Shown: positions 33,323 to 45,950 of the stretch, one piece after another
Numbering within the stretch: the first letter of the stretch is position 1
How the letters are laid out: each line of letters opens with the position of its first letter
Source: Trichoderma breve
Taxonomy: Eukaryota > Ascomycota > Sordariomycetes > Hypocreales > Hypocreaceae
DNA length: 64,000 nucleotides
NCBI RefSeq assembly: GCF_028502605.1
Contig: NC_079233.1
Coordinates: 4,712,001-4,776,000, forward strand
Reading direction: 5' to 3'
Notes under the pieces: model-generated
Database searches by the model: none
What the model saw: only the letters and a program-made list of their open reading frames with translations
Told to the model about the DNA's origin: nothing
Translations under genes and position numbers: made by a program

Positions 33323-33934
33323 TACTTATGTCTTCGAAAAAAGGGGTTAATGCTAAGTTTAGGCCTATAAATCGTTTGATGCCATACTAAGGCAGATGGT
33401 CGTAATAGGGTAGGCTCCCCAGTAATGCTGCCAGAGAAAAACACTGAGAGCATGCCTCCAAACAAATGGAAGGCTATTGGATTCACAATTTACGTGTTAT
33501 TTGGACTAATAGAATTCCAATTGTTTCAGATTCAATTGAATTCAATGGCCCTTTTCACTTTTCTCTCTCTCTTTTCCTAACAGATGTGTATTGTGTCATC
33601 AAACAATTATAAGCTTCAATAAGAGCATATTGTTGCTCTGGTAGCAAAATGTCACCATTCCTACGCTAACCGTTTCAAGTGAGCTCATGCTGATCACGTA
33701 ACCAGTTGTTCGGAAAAACATCTCTTCCGACGTCATCAATCTCGACCGCGACAGAGTCCCCCATTCGATGCGCTGCTTCATGCGCTTACATGAGGCTTAG
33801 ACGCGACAATGGACCCATGGTCTCCCAGCAACTACAGCGCCGGGTTTCCATCAAACAGTCATCGCAGGCACTTTACTCATCTGCGCCTCCATCTGTGAAC
33901 TGCTAGGTAGCGCCTGCGACTTACATCCACCATC
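33323..33934. other. Spacer between kinase-like gene and ADA3
   Basis: About 0.6 kb, AT-leaning in its first half. No gene or repeat is recognised; the right part should hold the ADA3 promoter. Confidence 0.5.
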
Positions 33935-35950
33935 ATGCCTCCCGGATCTGGACAAAAGGGCACAGGCAAGAAGAACTCGGCCGCCATGCAGAAAGCAAGC
34001 CGGAATTCGACGCCGGTGCCGGCCCCGGCATCTGCACTCCCACCGCAGGAGTTTTACGATCCGGACTACCTCAATACTAGAGTCATTTTGTTTTCGAATC
34101 TTGCATTTGACAACCTGGTGGATCAGGGCGCCTCTAGCGCTGCCGTCCCCGACTCGCGGAGCATTGACGCCATGCTTGATAAGCTTAAGACGCTCATCAA
34201 TATCATGGAGAAGCGCTCCACGTTTTACGACCGCGGAATGAGATATCTGGCCGACGAACGGAAAAAGCGCCCTGAAGACATGCGTGTGGATGGAGGAGAA
34301 CCGGAGACGAAAAAGTCCAAGCATAAGCGCAAGAAGGGCTCCGATAACCTTGCGCCGGGCGATGGTAGCCAAGGTATGTCCAAGCCCATGCCACTTCATT
34401 ATCGCATCTAATGAAGCTGGGCCATTGGGTGTTGGGATCGTTGAGAAATCTTTTGCTAACCAGTCACAATAGAGCGATCCTCTCCGCTGAGGGATTCGAA
34501 ACGGAAGCACGTGCGCGACAACGACGACGCCAGCTCGTCGCTCTCACCCATCGCCGGCGGAGCATCACCAAACGCCATGGAGACAGACGAGAAGCCCAAG
34601 AAGGAAGAAAACGAAGAGGAGGAAGAGAGCTCTGAGGACGAGGGCGCACCCCCTAGGCGCGAGCTGCCCCAAGCACAAACATTTGGCGAAGATCCATCCA
34701 CCTTTCCAGACCCCACCATTTACGAAATTTTACCCACCTACGATGGCATGCCGGATGAAGAGAGAAAGAAGATTTACTCTGTTGCAGTGTATCCGAAGAG
34801 TGATCTGGCCGATATGATCGCCGGCGACCCTCCGGACAAGGACTTTAGCAATGCGAAGCCGAGCAGTCAAATTAACTTTTCGACCTTTTCCACATACATT
34901 GACCCCTACTTTCGGCCATTCTCAGAAGAAGACTTGGCGTTTTTGCGAGAGCGCAGCGATCGTGTGACGCCCTTCGTCATGCCCAAGCGCGGCAAGAGGC
35001 ATTATACTGAGATCTGGGCTGAAGAGGATGGTGCCATGTCCATTGACACACCTCAACAGAGTCGCGACAAGTTGCCACCAAACCAACCTCGCGGCAGCAT
35101 TGATAACATGAATGACGGCGTAGCTGAGACGGATGCGCTATCTATCGGGCCCCTCGCCACAAGATTACTACAAGCACTGCGACCAGAGTCGCGAACACAG
35201 TCCTCCGATGACAAGCCAACTACGAACGGGGTTACAAATGGCGACATTAGCATGAACGGAGATATAAACGGCGACGAGCCGAATGGCGTTGACGACAAAT
35301 CCAGCCCAGTGCCGCCTGCTACCTTTATGGTGGAGTCATCAACGGAGTCATGGAAGAAGGCGACACATCCCAAGCTTGAGTATGCCCAGGTTGAGGAGCG
35401 GCTTAAACAAGAGCTTCGGCATATTGGGTTTCTTCCACAGGATGGCATTGAAAGCGAATATGATGGCCATTTTGACGACGAGGTTGCGGGCAGACTGCGG
35501 CTGCTGCAAGCCAGACTGAAAGAGCAAATGCTCGTCAACGGCGCGCGCAAGGCACGGCTGATGGACTTGGTGCGCGAGCGCATGGCCCACCAAGAATACC
35601 AGACCATTCTCGAAGATCTGGACTCGCAAGTCAACGCCGCCTATTTGAAGCGCACGCGGACAATGGGCAAGAGCAAGAAGTCCAAGCGCCCCGGAGGTGC
35701 AGGTGGAGGCAGCCATTTTGTCGGAGCGGCGGCGGGCATGGCGCGGCCGGGAATAGGCGACCTGACCAAGACGCTGATGGAGCGGCGACGGAGGTGGATC
35801 GACACGATTGGATCCGTCTTTGACGACGAGAATCTGAACAAGGTCCCCCGAGCTGAAGACCCGGACAGCTCTATTTTCAAGCCGGACGAGATGGCGGAGT
35901 TGATAAAGAAGGAGAAAGACCAGTGGGATGATGAGATTGAAGAGGAATAA
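33935..35950 (+). CDS. NGG1: Ada3/Ngg1 subunit of SAGA-type histone acetyltransferase
   Basis: Predicted 638 aa in two exons, 33935-34373 and 34473-35950; the 99-nt intron has GTATGT, TGCTAAC and ATAG. The N-terminal part is basic and low in complexity, then contains [22 protein letters not shown] Glu-rich segment and [23 protein letters not shown] follow. The C-terminal Ada3 domain (about residues 380-560) includes [33 protein letters not shown] and [22 protein letters not shown]. Family knowledge: Ada3 links Gcn5 and Ada2 in the acetylation module of SAGA and is needed for nucleosomal activity. Both ends look complete. Confidence 0.9.
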
Positions 35951-36530
35951 CCAATTTGATCTCAGGTGAGGGTGTTTCTGGTGTTTGGCAGGTCATTTCG
36001 GAAGACTTCTATTGTATTGTCAGTTTTGAAAGGGTGGGCTGGCGTTTGGTTATGAATCGGCTTGTTCTGTATCATGAAGCGCCTTATAAGATATATATCC
36101 ATATGATTTATTTTGTTTAAAGCAGCAAATGCACAAGTAAGATTATGAGATTGTCAAGATGAATATTTATTGCAGACTCAGGTGGATGGTTGATGCATTC
36201 TGGAGTTCAGGGTCCAAATGCCCAATTTAGCAGATGCAGCGGGACAAGCGCGCTGAGCCACAGCGGCTAAAGGCTTGACCCCCATATCACTGGCGGCAAT
36301 CTCGATAGATAAAGGTGATGAGGTAACATCTACAGGCCGCCTCCCCGTATCAGCGATTCCTTATCTCTAGACGAAGAATGGTCAAGAACACGCATCCAAT
36401 GATTTACCTGCGGGGAAAGGCTGAACGATGATTACCTTTGCTCTGCTACGACTCAGATCTTTTTTTTTGGCTTCATTCTCCCTTACAGCTAAACCTGGCT
36501 GCTTGATTGATTGTGTTTGAGTGAGACACA
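35951..36530. promoter_or_regulatory. Urease promoter region with GATA sites
   Basis: 580 bp between ADA3 and the urease start. Overlapping HGATAR sites CGATAG (36303-36308) and AGATAA (36307-36312) occur, plus TTATCT (36361-36366), the reverse of AGATAA. These fit AreA/NIT2-type nitrogen regulators that switch on nitrogen-scavenging genes. Confidence 0.5.
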
Positions 36531-39427
36531 ATGCACTTGGTACCGAAAGAGGTGCGTCTGACGCTATCCCGGCCAAGCACTTGGCTGCCTTAGTACATGT
36601 AGCTCTGGTGGATCGATCTGTCTGTGGCTAACCACCAGCAACTTGTCGCAGCTCGACAAGCTCGTCATCTCACAGGTGGGCTTGCTGGCGCAGAGGCGCC
36701 TTGCCAGGGGTGTCAAGCTGAACCACAGTGAAGCAACGGTACGGACTCACGAATATCACTGATCTTGTCATTCACATGAGCCAAGACAAATCACAAGTCA
36801 CAGTAACACTAACGACTATAACTTAAACTGCAAAAGGCTCTCATCGCAAACAACCTGCAAGAACTCATCCGCGATGGCAACCACAGCGTCGCCGATCTCA
36901 TGGACCTCGGGTCTACCATGCTTGGCCGTCGTCATGTCCAGCCCTCCGTCTGCGCCACCTTGACCGAAATCCAGGTTGAGGGCACATTCCCCATGGGCAC
37001 GTACCTGGTCACTGTCCACAACCCCATCCGCACAGACGACGGCGACCTGGAGCGCGCCCTGTACGGCAGCTTTCTGCCCATCCCGGACAATGAACAGTTC
37101 TTCCCTCTCGCCGCTCCTGAGGAGTATGAAGCCACCGCACAGCCTGGCGTTGTCGTGGCCGTCAAAGGCAAGGTGTCGTTGAACCAGGACCGCAAGAGAA
37201 TCAGGCTCAGGGTGACGAGCAAGGGAGACCGGCCCATTCAAGTCGGCTCGCATTACCACTTTATCGAGACAAACCCGCAGCTGGATTTTGATCGCGAAAG
37301 GGCATATGGTTACCGGCTTGACATTCCGGCAGGCACCTCAGTTCGCTTCGAGCCTGGGGATACCAAGACGGTGACCCTTGTGGAAATCGGGGGCAACAAG
37401 GTCATTCGTGGTGGCAACCACATGGCGACTGGAGGTCTGGAACTCTGGAGAATCAACGACATCGTTGCCAAGTTACAGCAGGCTGGCTTCGCACACACGC
37501 CAGAACCCCTCACTGACGCTATTCACATTGATGCGTTCCAGATGGACCGTGCCGCGTATGCTACAATGTTTGGCCCAACGACAGGCGACCTAGTCCGCCT
37601 TGGAAATACGAGTCTATGGGTCAAGGTCGAGAAGGACTTCACCGTCTACGGTGACGAGTGTAAGTTTGGTGGTGGCAAGACGCTGCGTGAGGGCATGGGA
37701 CAAGCAACCGGGCGACTCGATGCCGATTCTTTAGACATGGTGGTGACCAATGCTCTCGTGGTTGACTCGACGGGCATTTACAAAGCCGACATTGGTGTCA
37801 AGAACGGACACATTGTAGGAATCGGCAAGGCAGGCAACCCCGATGTCATGGATGGAGTATCGCCGGGGATGGTCGTGGGCAGCTGTACCGACGTCATCGC
37901 TGGTGAGGGAAAGATTATCACGGCTGGCGGCCTCGACTCTCATATTCACTTCATATGCCCACAGCAGGCGGACGAATCTCTTGCATCTGGAATCACCACA
38001 TTGTTAGGAGGAGGTGTGGGACCTAGGTAAGTGTCACTGACTTTTTTTCTCCTTCGCCCCGACGGTCGCTGTTGTCCTACATGCGATCGGATTTCACCTA
38101 TTTGATATAGGGTCTGGATCCTGGCTGATGTAAGTCATGCAGTGCTGGCACCAACGCAACAACTTGTACCCCGGGAAAGAACTATATGCGCCAAATGCTC
38201 CAAGCTTGCGACAATCTACCTGTCAATGTCGGCATCACTGGCAAAGGTAATGACAGCTCTCCCGTCGCCCTACGTGAGCAGGTCGCCGCCGGAGCCTGTG
38301 GTCTCAAATTGCATGAAGATTGGGGCAGCACTCCAGCCGCAATTGACTCGTGTCTGACGGTTTGCGATGAGCTCGACGTTCAGTGTCTCATTCACACCGA
38401 CACCCTCAACGAGTCTGGTTTCGTCGAGTCCACTATCGACGCCATCAAGGGCCGCACCATTCACACATATCACACCGAAGGTGCGGGCGGCGGCCACGCC
38501 CCAGATATCATCTCCGTGGTTGAGCACCCCTATGTCCTCCCCTCATCAACCAACCCTACTCGGCCATACACCATGAACACCCTCGACGAGCATTTGGACA
38601 TGCTCATGGTCTGTCACCACCTGTCTAGAGACATCCCCGAAGATGTTGCCTTCGCCGAGAGCCGGATTCGCGACAAGACTATCGCCGCCGAGGACGTGCT
38701 TCACGACCTCGGCGCCATCAGCATGATGAGCTCCGACTCGCAGGCCATGGGGAGATGCGGCGAGGTCATTCTCCGGACTTGGAACACGGCCGACAAGAAC
38801 AAGTCGCAAAGGGGGCCTCTGGAGGAAGACGTTGGGACGGGCGCAGACAACTTTAGGGTGAAACGCTATGTGAGCAAGTACACCATCAACCCTGCCCTGG
38901 CCCAGGGCTTCAGCCATGTCATTGGAAGCATCGAGGTGGGCAAGCTGGCGGACCTGGTGGTCTGGGATCCGGCCTGGTTTGGAACCAAGCCGTCACTCAT
39001 TATCAAGAGCGGCCTCATTGCCTTGGCTCAGATGGTCAGTCTCCTCTCACTCCCCTTTGAACACACTCTATCTTGAGTCAACAACTAACTATCCAAATCT
39101 CCGTAGGGTGACCCCAATGCCTCCATCCCAACCGTCCAGCCCATCATCGCCCGCCCCATGTTCGCCCCTCTCGTCCCCCAAACCAGCATTCTCTTCGTCT
39201 CCAACGAATCCATCGTCTCCGGCGCCATTGCCTCGTACGGCCTGCGCAAGCGCGTCGAGGCCGTCAAGGGATGCCGTACCGTATCCAAGAAGGACATGCG
39301 CTTCAACGACACCATGCCCAAGATGAAGGTCGATCCGGAGAGCTACATTGTCGAGGCGGACGGGCAGGTGTGCAGCGCTGAGCCGGCGACGAAGCTCCCT
39401 CTGACACAGGCTTATTACGTGTATTGA
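36531..39427 (+). CDS. ure1: Urease, single-chain fungal/plant type
   Basis: Predicted 836 aa in five exons: 36531-36551 (21 nt, MHLVPKE), 36652-36738, 36837-38026, 38143-39034, 39107-39427. It hydrolyses urea to ammonia and carbamate with a dinickel centre. The chain fuses gamma-like ([16 protein letters not shown]), beta-like ([29 protein letters not shown]) and alpha-like catalytic parts. Visible active-site features are the H405-x-H407 nickel ligands, the carbamylated lysine K488 in LKLHEDWG, H517 in [24 protein letters not shown] and the mobile-flap segment [21 protein letters not shown]. The exon 3/4 join rebuilds [14 protein letters not shown]. Length is typical (about 837 aa). Accessory proteins (UreD/F/G) are not in the window. 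Confidence 0.95.
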
Positions 39428-40199
39428 TTGATGTAAATAGAATGCTGTAGTACCAAGTTTTAAAGCAAATGAATGCCATTTCAAAGTCACCAGTTCATTG
39501 TAGATAGGGAAACAAGATATGAAGAGTCATTTTGCTTAATCATTGCTTTCATTATCGCATACAAAGTTCGGCCGTTCAAACAACGAACTTGAGAGACTTA
39601 AATACACGACGTAACAAGTTCCGCCCTTCCCTCCGTTTGGTCCCAGAGAACTACCTAGCGAGAAATAAAAAAACCAAATCCGGATGCCCTTTGATGTCCC
39701 TTAAGAAAAAACCAAAAGGGCCATACATAAAACGAGGAAAAAGTAGAAACTATGCGCCCTAAAAACCTGATTTTATACGAACCGCCATATGCCGGGCGAT
39801 GGAAACAAAGTCGGAATGAAGCGAGAGATATAAGAGGGAAAACCTTTCCCTAATTCATGCTCAAAAAAACACGCAAGACGGACTGTATCAACAAAGCCCA
39901 GCAAAGGGGAAAAGGGGGGCGAAACAAAGTCGCGCCCCATCTCCGCCGCCGCCGTTCTCGTCTGAGGTATCATGATTCCTTTCTCAACCAAAAAAGAGAA
40001 AACCAAGAGCCAACTTTGAAAGAGAAGACACGAACAACCCCTTCGGCTAGTTTTTGCGGTCCGCAGCTAGTATGGCACCGGGGTGAGTCGTGGAAGAAAG
40101 CTTTTGCTCTTCCAGGGCGCCCTCTGTTGCCAAATGGACCTGGGACAAGCATGCGGGAAGGGCAGCTTGGATTGCTGCTAGTTACCCAGGTTGCATTAC
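39428..40199. other. Convergent 3' spacer, urease / HMG-box
   Basis: About 0.77 kb, probably the two 3' UTRs. The purine-rich plus strand at 39660-40020 yields spurious Lys/Arg-rich frames. No gene is supported. Confidence 0.5.
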
Positions 40200-41749
40200 T
40201 CAAGAGCTCTTAGCCTTCTTGCGTCCTGACTTCTTGGGCTCCTCCTTCTCGGGCTCGGCGGCCTTGGTCGACGTCCTTCTCCGCTTCTTATCCGGGCTGG
40301 CAGGCGGGGCGACCTTTGGTGTCTCAACCTCAGCAGCAGGAGTGGCAGTCTTGCGCTTGCGGCTGGAGGCGGGCTTCTTGGGGGTCTTGGCAGGGGTCTC
40401 CTCTTCTTCGCCATCTTCAGCAGCGGCGGCAACCTGCTGCAGCTGCTCGGCAATGGCCTCTTGGTCGTTGACGGGCTCAGCCTGGGCGGTGGCCTCCTTG
40501 AGCTCAGGCATGGGGATGTGGAAGTCCTCGGCGTACTTAAGCGCCTCCTCATCGGTCATGTTCTTGGCAATTGGGTTTCCGTTCTTGTAGGAGTGAACGC
40601 GAGCGTTGTACAGACGCAGGTTGTACTGGTAGGCATTGTTCCAGCCCTGCTTCTCCTGAGGAGTCATGTGTGCCCACCGTCGCTGGCCCTCTTCCTGAAC
40701 GGCGCCCTTGGGGGCATCAGCTCCCAGGTCGTTGGCAATGATGGAACGGGCATGCTGCATGTAGAGGAAGTAGGGGGTCAAGGGGCGCTTGGGGGCGTTG
40801 GGGTCGTGAGTGCGCTTCTTGCGCTCCTTCTTCTCCTCAACTAGAGGAGTCATGTCTGGGATGGGCATGATGAGCTGGGCAGCAGCATCAAAGGTGTTGA
40901 GCAGGTCGCCCTGGGGGCCCTCTGCAGTACCCTCGCCAAGGAGGAGGTTGGTCTGGCGAATGTAGTCATTGGTGAATGACCTCAGAAGCTCCAGAATAGT
41001 GGTGAGTCTGCCAACGGCCTAATTGAGTTAGTTAGCAAATTGTTCAAAAGCTGATATTATTGTTTTGGAGAAATTTGGGGCAATGAAGATGAAGAAAAGT
41101 AATTCGAAGTGAGGCAAGGTTGCTATAGCATTGCCGCTACTCGACAGCTTCAGGCAGCATTTCAGTGAGACGCGGGGCTCGGCCAGCCTCAAAAGTAAAA
41201 AATGAAGGGCTTGCAGTGAGTGCTGGTCGCGTGGAGCTAGAAGCAATGGGCAAATGTGATGGGGTATGAAATCAAATGAAATATGAGATGCACGAAGTGA
41301 GACTGGACGTGTGTGTCTGTGTTTTGACTCTTGCTGCCCGGTTTCATAACAGCTGAAGCGAAGCCTTGCCACACAAGAGGCACAGCCAACTGCCGGCTCA
41401 CTCGACGTCACTCGAGCAAAACAGAAAGCATTGAAGCTGAGCAGATGCAGTCTTGACACTAGCGCGTGTCTCTGGCCGCATCGCCCGGAGCAAATCATTG
41501 ACGGGGGAGTTGAGAGTTGAAATGAGGGTTGAAGCACAGGCTCTGGAGCGATCAACTTACCGAGTCACGCACGCGCAAGAAGCTGTCGTTGTCGACAACG
41601 CGCTGAGGCACGCCGGGAACAGGCCCGGGAACAGCTGCTGGGTGCAGGCCAGCGACGACGGGCGCGGGCACCATGGTGGGAGGAGGCACAACGGCCACAG
41701 GCAGCGCCTTAGCCTTTTCCTCAACTGACTTCTTGGGCGGGCGAGGCAT
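40200..41749 (-). CDS. HMG-box chromatin protein, Hmo1-like
   Basis: Predicted 335 aa in two exons, 41749-41561 and 41018-40200, with a long 542-nt intron (GTAAGT...CTAACTCAATTAG). The N-terminus is Pro/Val/Ala-rich. A conserved helical segment follows (AVGRLTTILELLRSFTNDYI, then a loop). One clear HMG box lies at about residues 134-210, starting DPNAPKRPLTPYFLYM and containing EEGQRRWAHMTPQEKQGWNNAY. The C-terminal tail alternates acidic and Lys/Ser/Pro-rich stretches with SRKRKT and KKRRR, likely nuclear signals. HMG-box proteins bend DNA and shape chromatin; Hmo1-type members act at ribosomal genes in yeast. Assignment to Hmo1 rather than another fungal HMG class is tentative. Confidence 0.82.
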
Positions 41750-44700
41750 TGCGGGAGATGATGGTAGCTGTTAATCTAGCGGCAAAAAGTGGCTGCTGGA
41801 GAGGTTCTGAAAAGCCGGCGCGTTGCTGAGAGCGGGCACTGGCGTTGTGGTTTTTTTTCTAGCTGTAGCTGGAAGATGCGCTGCTGCTGCTGCTGCTGCG
41901 ATGGTTCTGAGAAGCCCGCTGAGAGCGATCTAATGGATAGCGGGATGAAGGTTGAGGTGGTGGATCAGGGACGGGTTTGGGTTTTTTGGGGGATGGATGA
42001 GTGCTGAAGAACGGGGGGAAAACAAAATTTCGGGGGTTGGGGCTGGTGGTGGGCGGTGCGCGCAATAAGTACCTGCGCCCGGGCTTTGGGGGGAGCGCGC
42101 AATCAGCGCAAAAGCGGCAGCAGTGGTCGACTTTTTTTTTTTTTTTTTTGCTGTCCCGGGCTGGACTTGCGCCCCTCCTCTCTCCCCTCCCAGGGCGTGG
42201 TGCTCCGTCACTTGGTCCGCTGATTGATCGTGCTAGAGGCACCCACAGCATTTCTGGCGCGTAAATCCAGCGGCTGGTCTCATTGATTGATCCATCCATT
42301 GCACCAGACACATGCAACGCACCAGACAGAAAAATTTGCGTACATCCATAGGCGCCTGGCCAAGCCCAAACAGTTGAGCCAGTGATGTCTCGCGCGCCCG
42401 CTGGGAAATACCACATCACGCTACGGAATCCATCCCAGGCCGTGCTCAACTCTGCTCTGCTCAGCCCAGCTCGCTCAGCTCAGCTCGAGTCGATTCCGGA
42501 AGCACGGCCATGCCCTGGGCCCTTCTGAGAGACCCCGCACGGCGCTCGCCAGCTGGGCCGCTGGACTCTTCCTCCATGGACTCTGGGCTGGGCTCAGGAC
42601 TGCTAGACTCCAGTAGTATGTAGAGCTCAGCCCGACCTCGGTGTTTCCTCCAGGGCCCTGGTGCTCGATTTCTTGTCGCCGGCCGCGATCCGGCAATTCG
42701 TCGCACTCTGGTGCTACTGTACAGCGCTTGCAGCGCCCCCCTCGGCCTCTCGTCAGCGCACGCTGGGCATCACTGCGCTCACTGAGGTGCCCATGGGTAA
42801 TTGACGGGCTCAGAACCTGACACAACGATGATTGTCGCCTCCGTAACGTGTAAACCTGTCAACCGTAGCTGTCAGTCCGTGGCTTGTTTTCTCGCGACAA
42901 CATCCACCTACCGTACTTTACAGCACAAATCAATCCTCTCAACGGCTATCCATGGATTCTTCCATGCAACTACTACTGCCAGTCTCCAGCATAGCCACTA
43001 CATGATGCAGCTCAGTTTGGGCGGTCAGTCGCTCGCTCCACATGCACCTACGCTCTTTCCCTCAGAGCTGGATTCCCGCCTGCGCAGGGCATTTTTGATT
43101 CATGTCGGGTCATTTTTTTACAAGTACCGAGCATGTACTTTGTGCGTGCTCGCTTACTCTTTTTGGTGTAATGGCATTTCGTCTTTCTCTCATCTTCGGT
43201 GATGCTGTTGTCGTTGTTGCTCTTCAACTATGCCATGCTGTCTAGCTGAGCCCGGCGCGTGTCCTGTGCTGGTTCTGCGCTGCCAACAGCGCCGTTACCG
43301 ACCTTCTAGAAAAGCCGCTTCACCAGCTCGGTGGTTCAGCAATACCTGCTGGCTACCTTCTGAAGCACCTAGATGGCGTCCCTAAAACGACGCAGCGATG
43401 TCCGATCACTTCTGGGATCCGACGAGCCAGCCGCTGGTTACACTGGGACAGCAGCCAATTGAAGCCCAAGACGGAATGCTAGCGGTCTCTCGGCGACTGC
43501 TGGCGCCGCGGCGTACGTGGCGTACATTTCAGCACGATGATGAATGCCCCTCACCACTGGAGTTTCAGCGCACGCCTAAAAGCGGCAAGTGATCAATGGG
43601 AGCCTTGGAGCAATTCTTGTTGACGTGTCTGGTCTGTAGCGTCCTGGCCGATGGCCGCTGCTGCTCCTCGCTGATCTGGCCCCCAGTGGACGAACAGACA
43701 GCGCGCCTTGGGCCTTTGTTGGGCGCCTTTGGGTCGAACGACTTACCCCGCCTCTGCCGCGCACCACCTCATCGTTCGACACAGTTCCCTCGCTCCTCTG
43801 CATCCCCAAGTCCAGCTGAGCGGTATTTTGCGCTGGAAAAAGATGGATTATAGTTGAAGCTGGTGGCGACGAGACAGTCGTGGGAGCTGTGGAAGGATGG
43901 AGCACGCGCTGGAGCGTGAGTGAAACATGCAGATGGTCGCTGTATTTGGGTGTAGGCTGGGCTGCGTGTAATTCAGAACATTGCCCACACCATGCTGCTG
44001 GGGAGCCTGTAGCACGGTACCGTTGAAATCGAATCTTCTCTGCATGGAACTACCCCAAGAATCAAGATGTCGTACAATGAGCACTGGATAAATTGGCCAC
44101 TGGACTCAGTGTCTCTTTCTAGTTACACGTGCTCGTGATGATTGAACCTTTCTGGTAGATAAACAAGGACCAGAGAGCATAGAGAAGGCCGGAAACACCT
44201 TGCAAGGGTCCAACTTTCAAACAATTTGGGCATCCATATGCATTTGGAGCTCATGTTGGCACTGCTGCCATTTATCGAGCTTGACTTGACGATTTGCTGC
44301 AGGTTGGAGCCTATCTGATCTTACAATCTGTGCACCATAGCAATGCTCCTGCTACTTCTGTGTGGCACATAGAGATCTCAGCACTTCTAGGTATTAACCC
44401 GACATTGGCTGGATACAGATACCCATGCCATTTGATGCTATTGCTGAAAAATACTGTATGTGCGTATAGTAGTCAGTGAGACACGGAGTACCAATCATTG
44501 TATTGAACTCTTACGTGGTACTGGAGCAATCTCCCTACCTTCAGCGATGGCATGTGTCAGATGCTGTCAGCTCTACTTACCGACAGCATGGCTCTATGCC
44601 AGCAGATATGCGCCCGTTCTACTCATCCTAGCGAATGCATTGATGCATGTAAAGCAGCGACAGCTCTGTCTCTGATCAGAATGGCGATGACGTCGATAGA

Positions 44701-45950
44701 TATGATTGGGATCCAGCTTCGTTGTCTCTTGTCTCTTACTCAACTTGGCTCATTGAGATTGTTACGGCTGTGACAATGCCACCATCTCTGCCTCCATTGG
44801 GATTCATGGAAGGGATTGTACATCGGTAGATAAAGTGTGTTGTGCTATATCTATACCTATGCAGCCCGTATTTCGGCAGTCATCACGTCTTAACAAGTAC
44901 CGACCTCCCAATACGATAGACACAGGTAATACGGAGCACATGTATGAAGAAACATGCGACAAGCTTTTAGAATGAAATGTTCAGCTGCTAGAGGTGCACC
45001 AATACACCGATATTCAACAGCCAGGCGCCTTTTTGTCTAGTTCTATACACAGAAGTGAATAAGTATTGATATCAGAGAACCAGCACAGCTCTCATCAACC
45101 TTTTGGCGGGGGGCATGAAGCTGTGCACTGGCATCACGCGGTAATCGGGGTCAGCCTTACTACATGTACCAAGTACCTTTGATCACTCTTACACTGGGCA
45201 CAGAAATAGGTTGCTGTACATACATGGCCATACAAAGTGATTCACGTCATTTCGCCTGTGCAGATCTGCTCTGCCTGGATAATCATGACATATACTCTTC
45301 CAAACCAATTGCAATCTGTGCGACGCGTTGTCGTATTAAAAACAAAGTATCGAGTAACCTTACCGACCCTGGCCGAAATAGCGTCTGCCACAAGCGTCGC
45401 CCGTATACCCGCCATCTGCGCGTGGACGCCACCAAGCCCGAGGTATCTTGATCCCCCCCACCAAGGCGTTCAAGCCCGCCGGCATTGTTATGCCTTGTGC
45501 CCCTCGCGGCATGAAACGGCGCCGGCATGGCCATCCCAGAGCTAACTTGAAGAGTTGATGCCGTTTGGTTGGACCTCTGGACCCTGCTGGAGCACAATGC
45601 CAAGACTCCTGACGACAGCTGATGCGGCTGCCGATTGGTGTGAGATGAGGCCGATTACTTGATGCTAGCATGACCTTGTGCTCCGTTCCAAATGCCCCTC
45701 CTATGCTCCGTAGGCCCCTCTCCTCTCTCCATTTTCTCCAGTGCCATCTCTTCAGCAATCCAGTTCTACCTCCTACACTTCCTCTTCTTCTTTTCTCTTC
45801 CTTTTCTACGTTCGTTGCCAAGAGCACTTGACTTGGGTATTCGCCAAGTCCCACGATCTAGATCTATCCTATCCTGACAGCGACGGGCTCGCTGCAAAAA
45901 CATCACACAAATATTGACGATCCAAGCTATCGCTAGCAAAGTGTGCCACC
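41750..45950. promoter_or_regulatory. 4.2-kb divergent spacer, HMG-box / het-C
   Basis: No protein gene is supported in this long, fairly GC-rich stretch. Frames of 80-200 codons lie on both strands, overlap one another, and have the composition of translated noncoding DNA. Landmarks are a CTG run at 41880-41898 (CAG on the HMG sense strand, in its likely 5' leader), a 19-nt T run at about 42131-42149, and GCTCAGCTC-like repeats at about 42450-42486. Untranslated exons or noncoding RNAs could be present. Confidence 0.45.
41880..41898. repeat. CTG/CAG microsatellite
   Basis: Six CTG units lie about 130-150 nt upstream of the HMG-box start codon, reading CAG on the HMG sense strand in its likely 5' UTR. 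Confidence 0.8.

Noticed and set aside
33851..34510. 219-codon minus-strand frame
   Set aside because: Antisense to ADA3 exon 1 and its intron; no recognisable domain.
38027..38142. Extra small exon inside urease intron 3 (between ATATAG and GTAAGT)
   Set aside because: The following intron would be only 13 nt, and the direct join already rebuilds the conserved [10 protein letters not shown].
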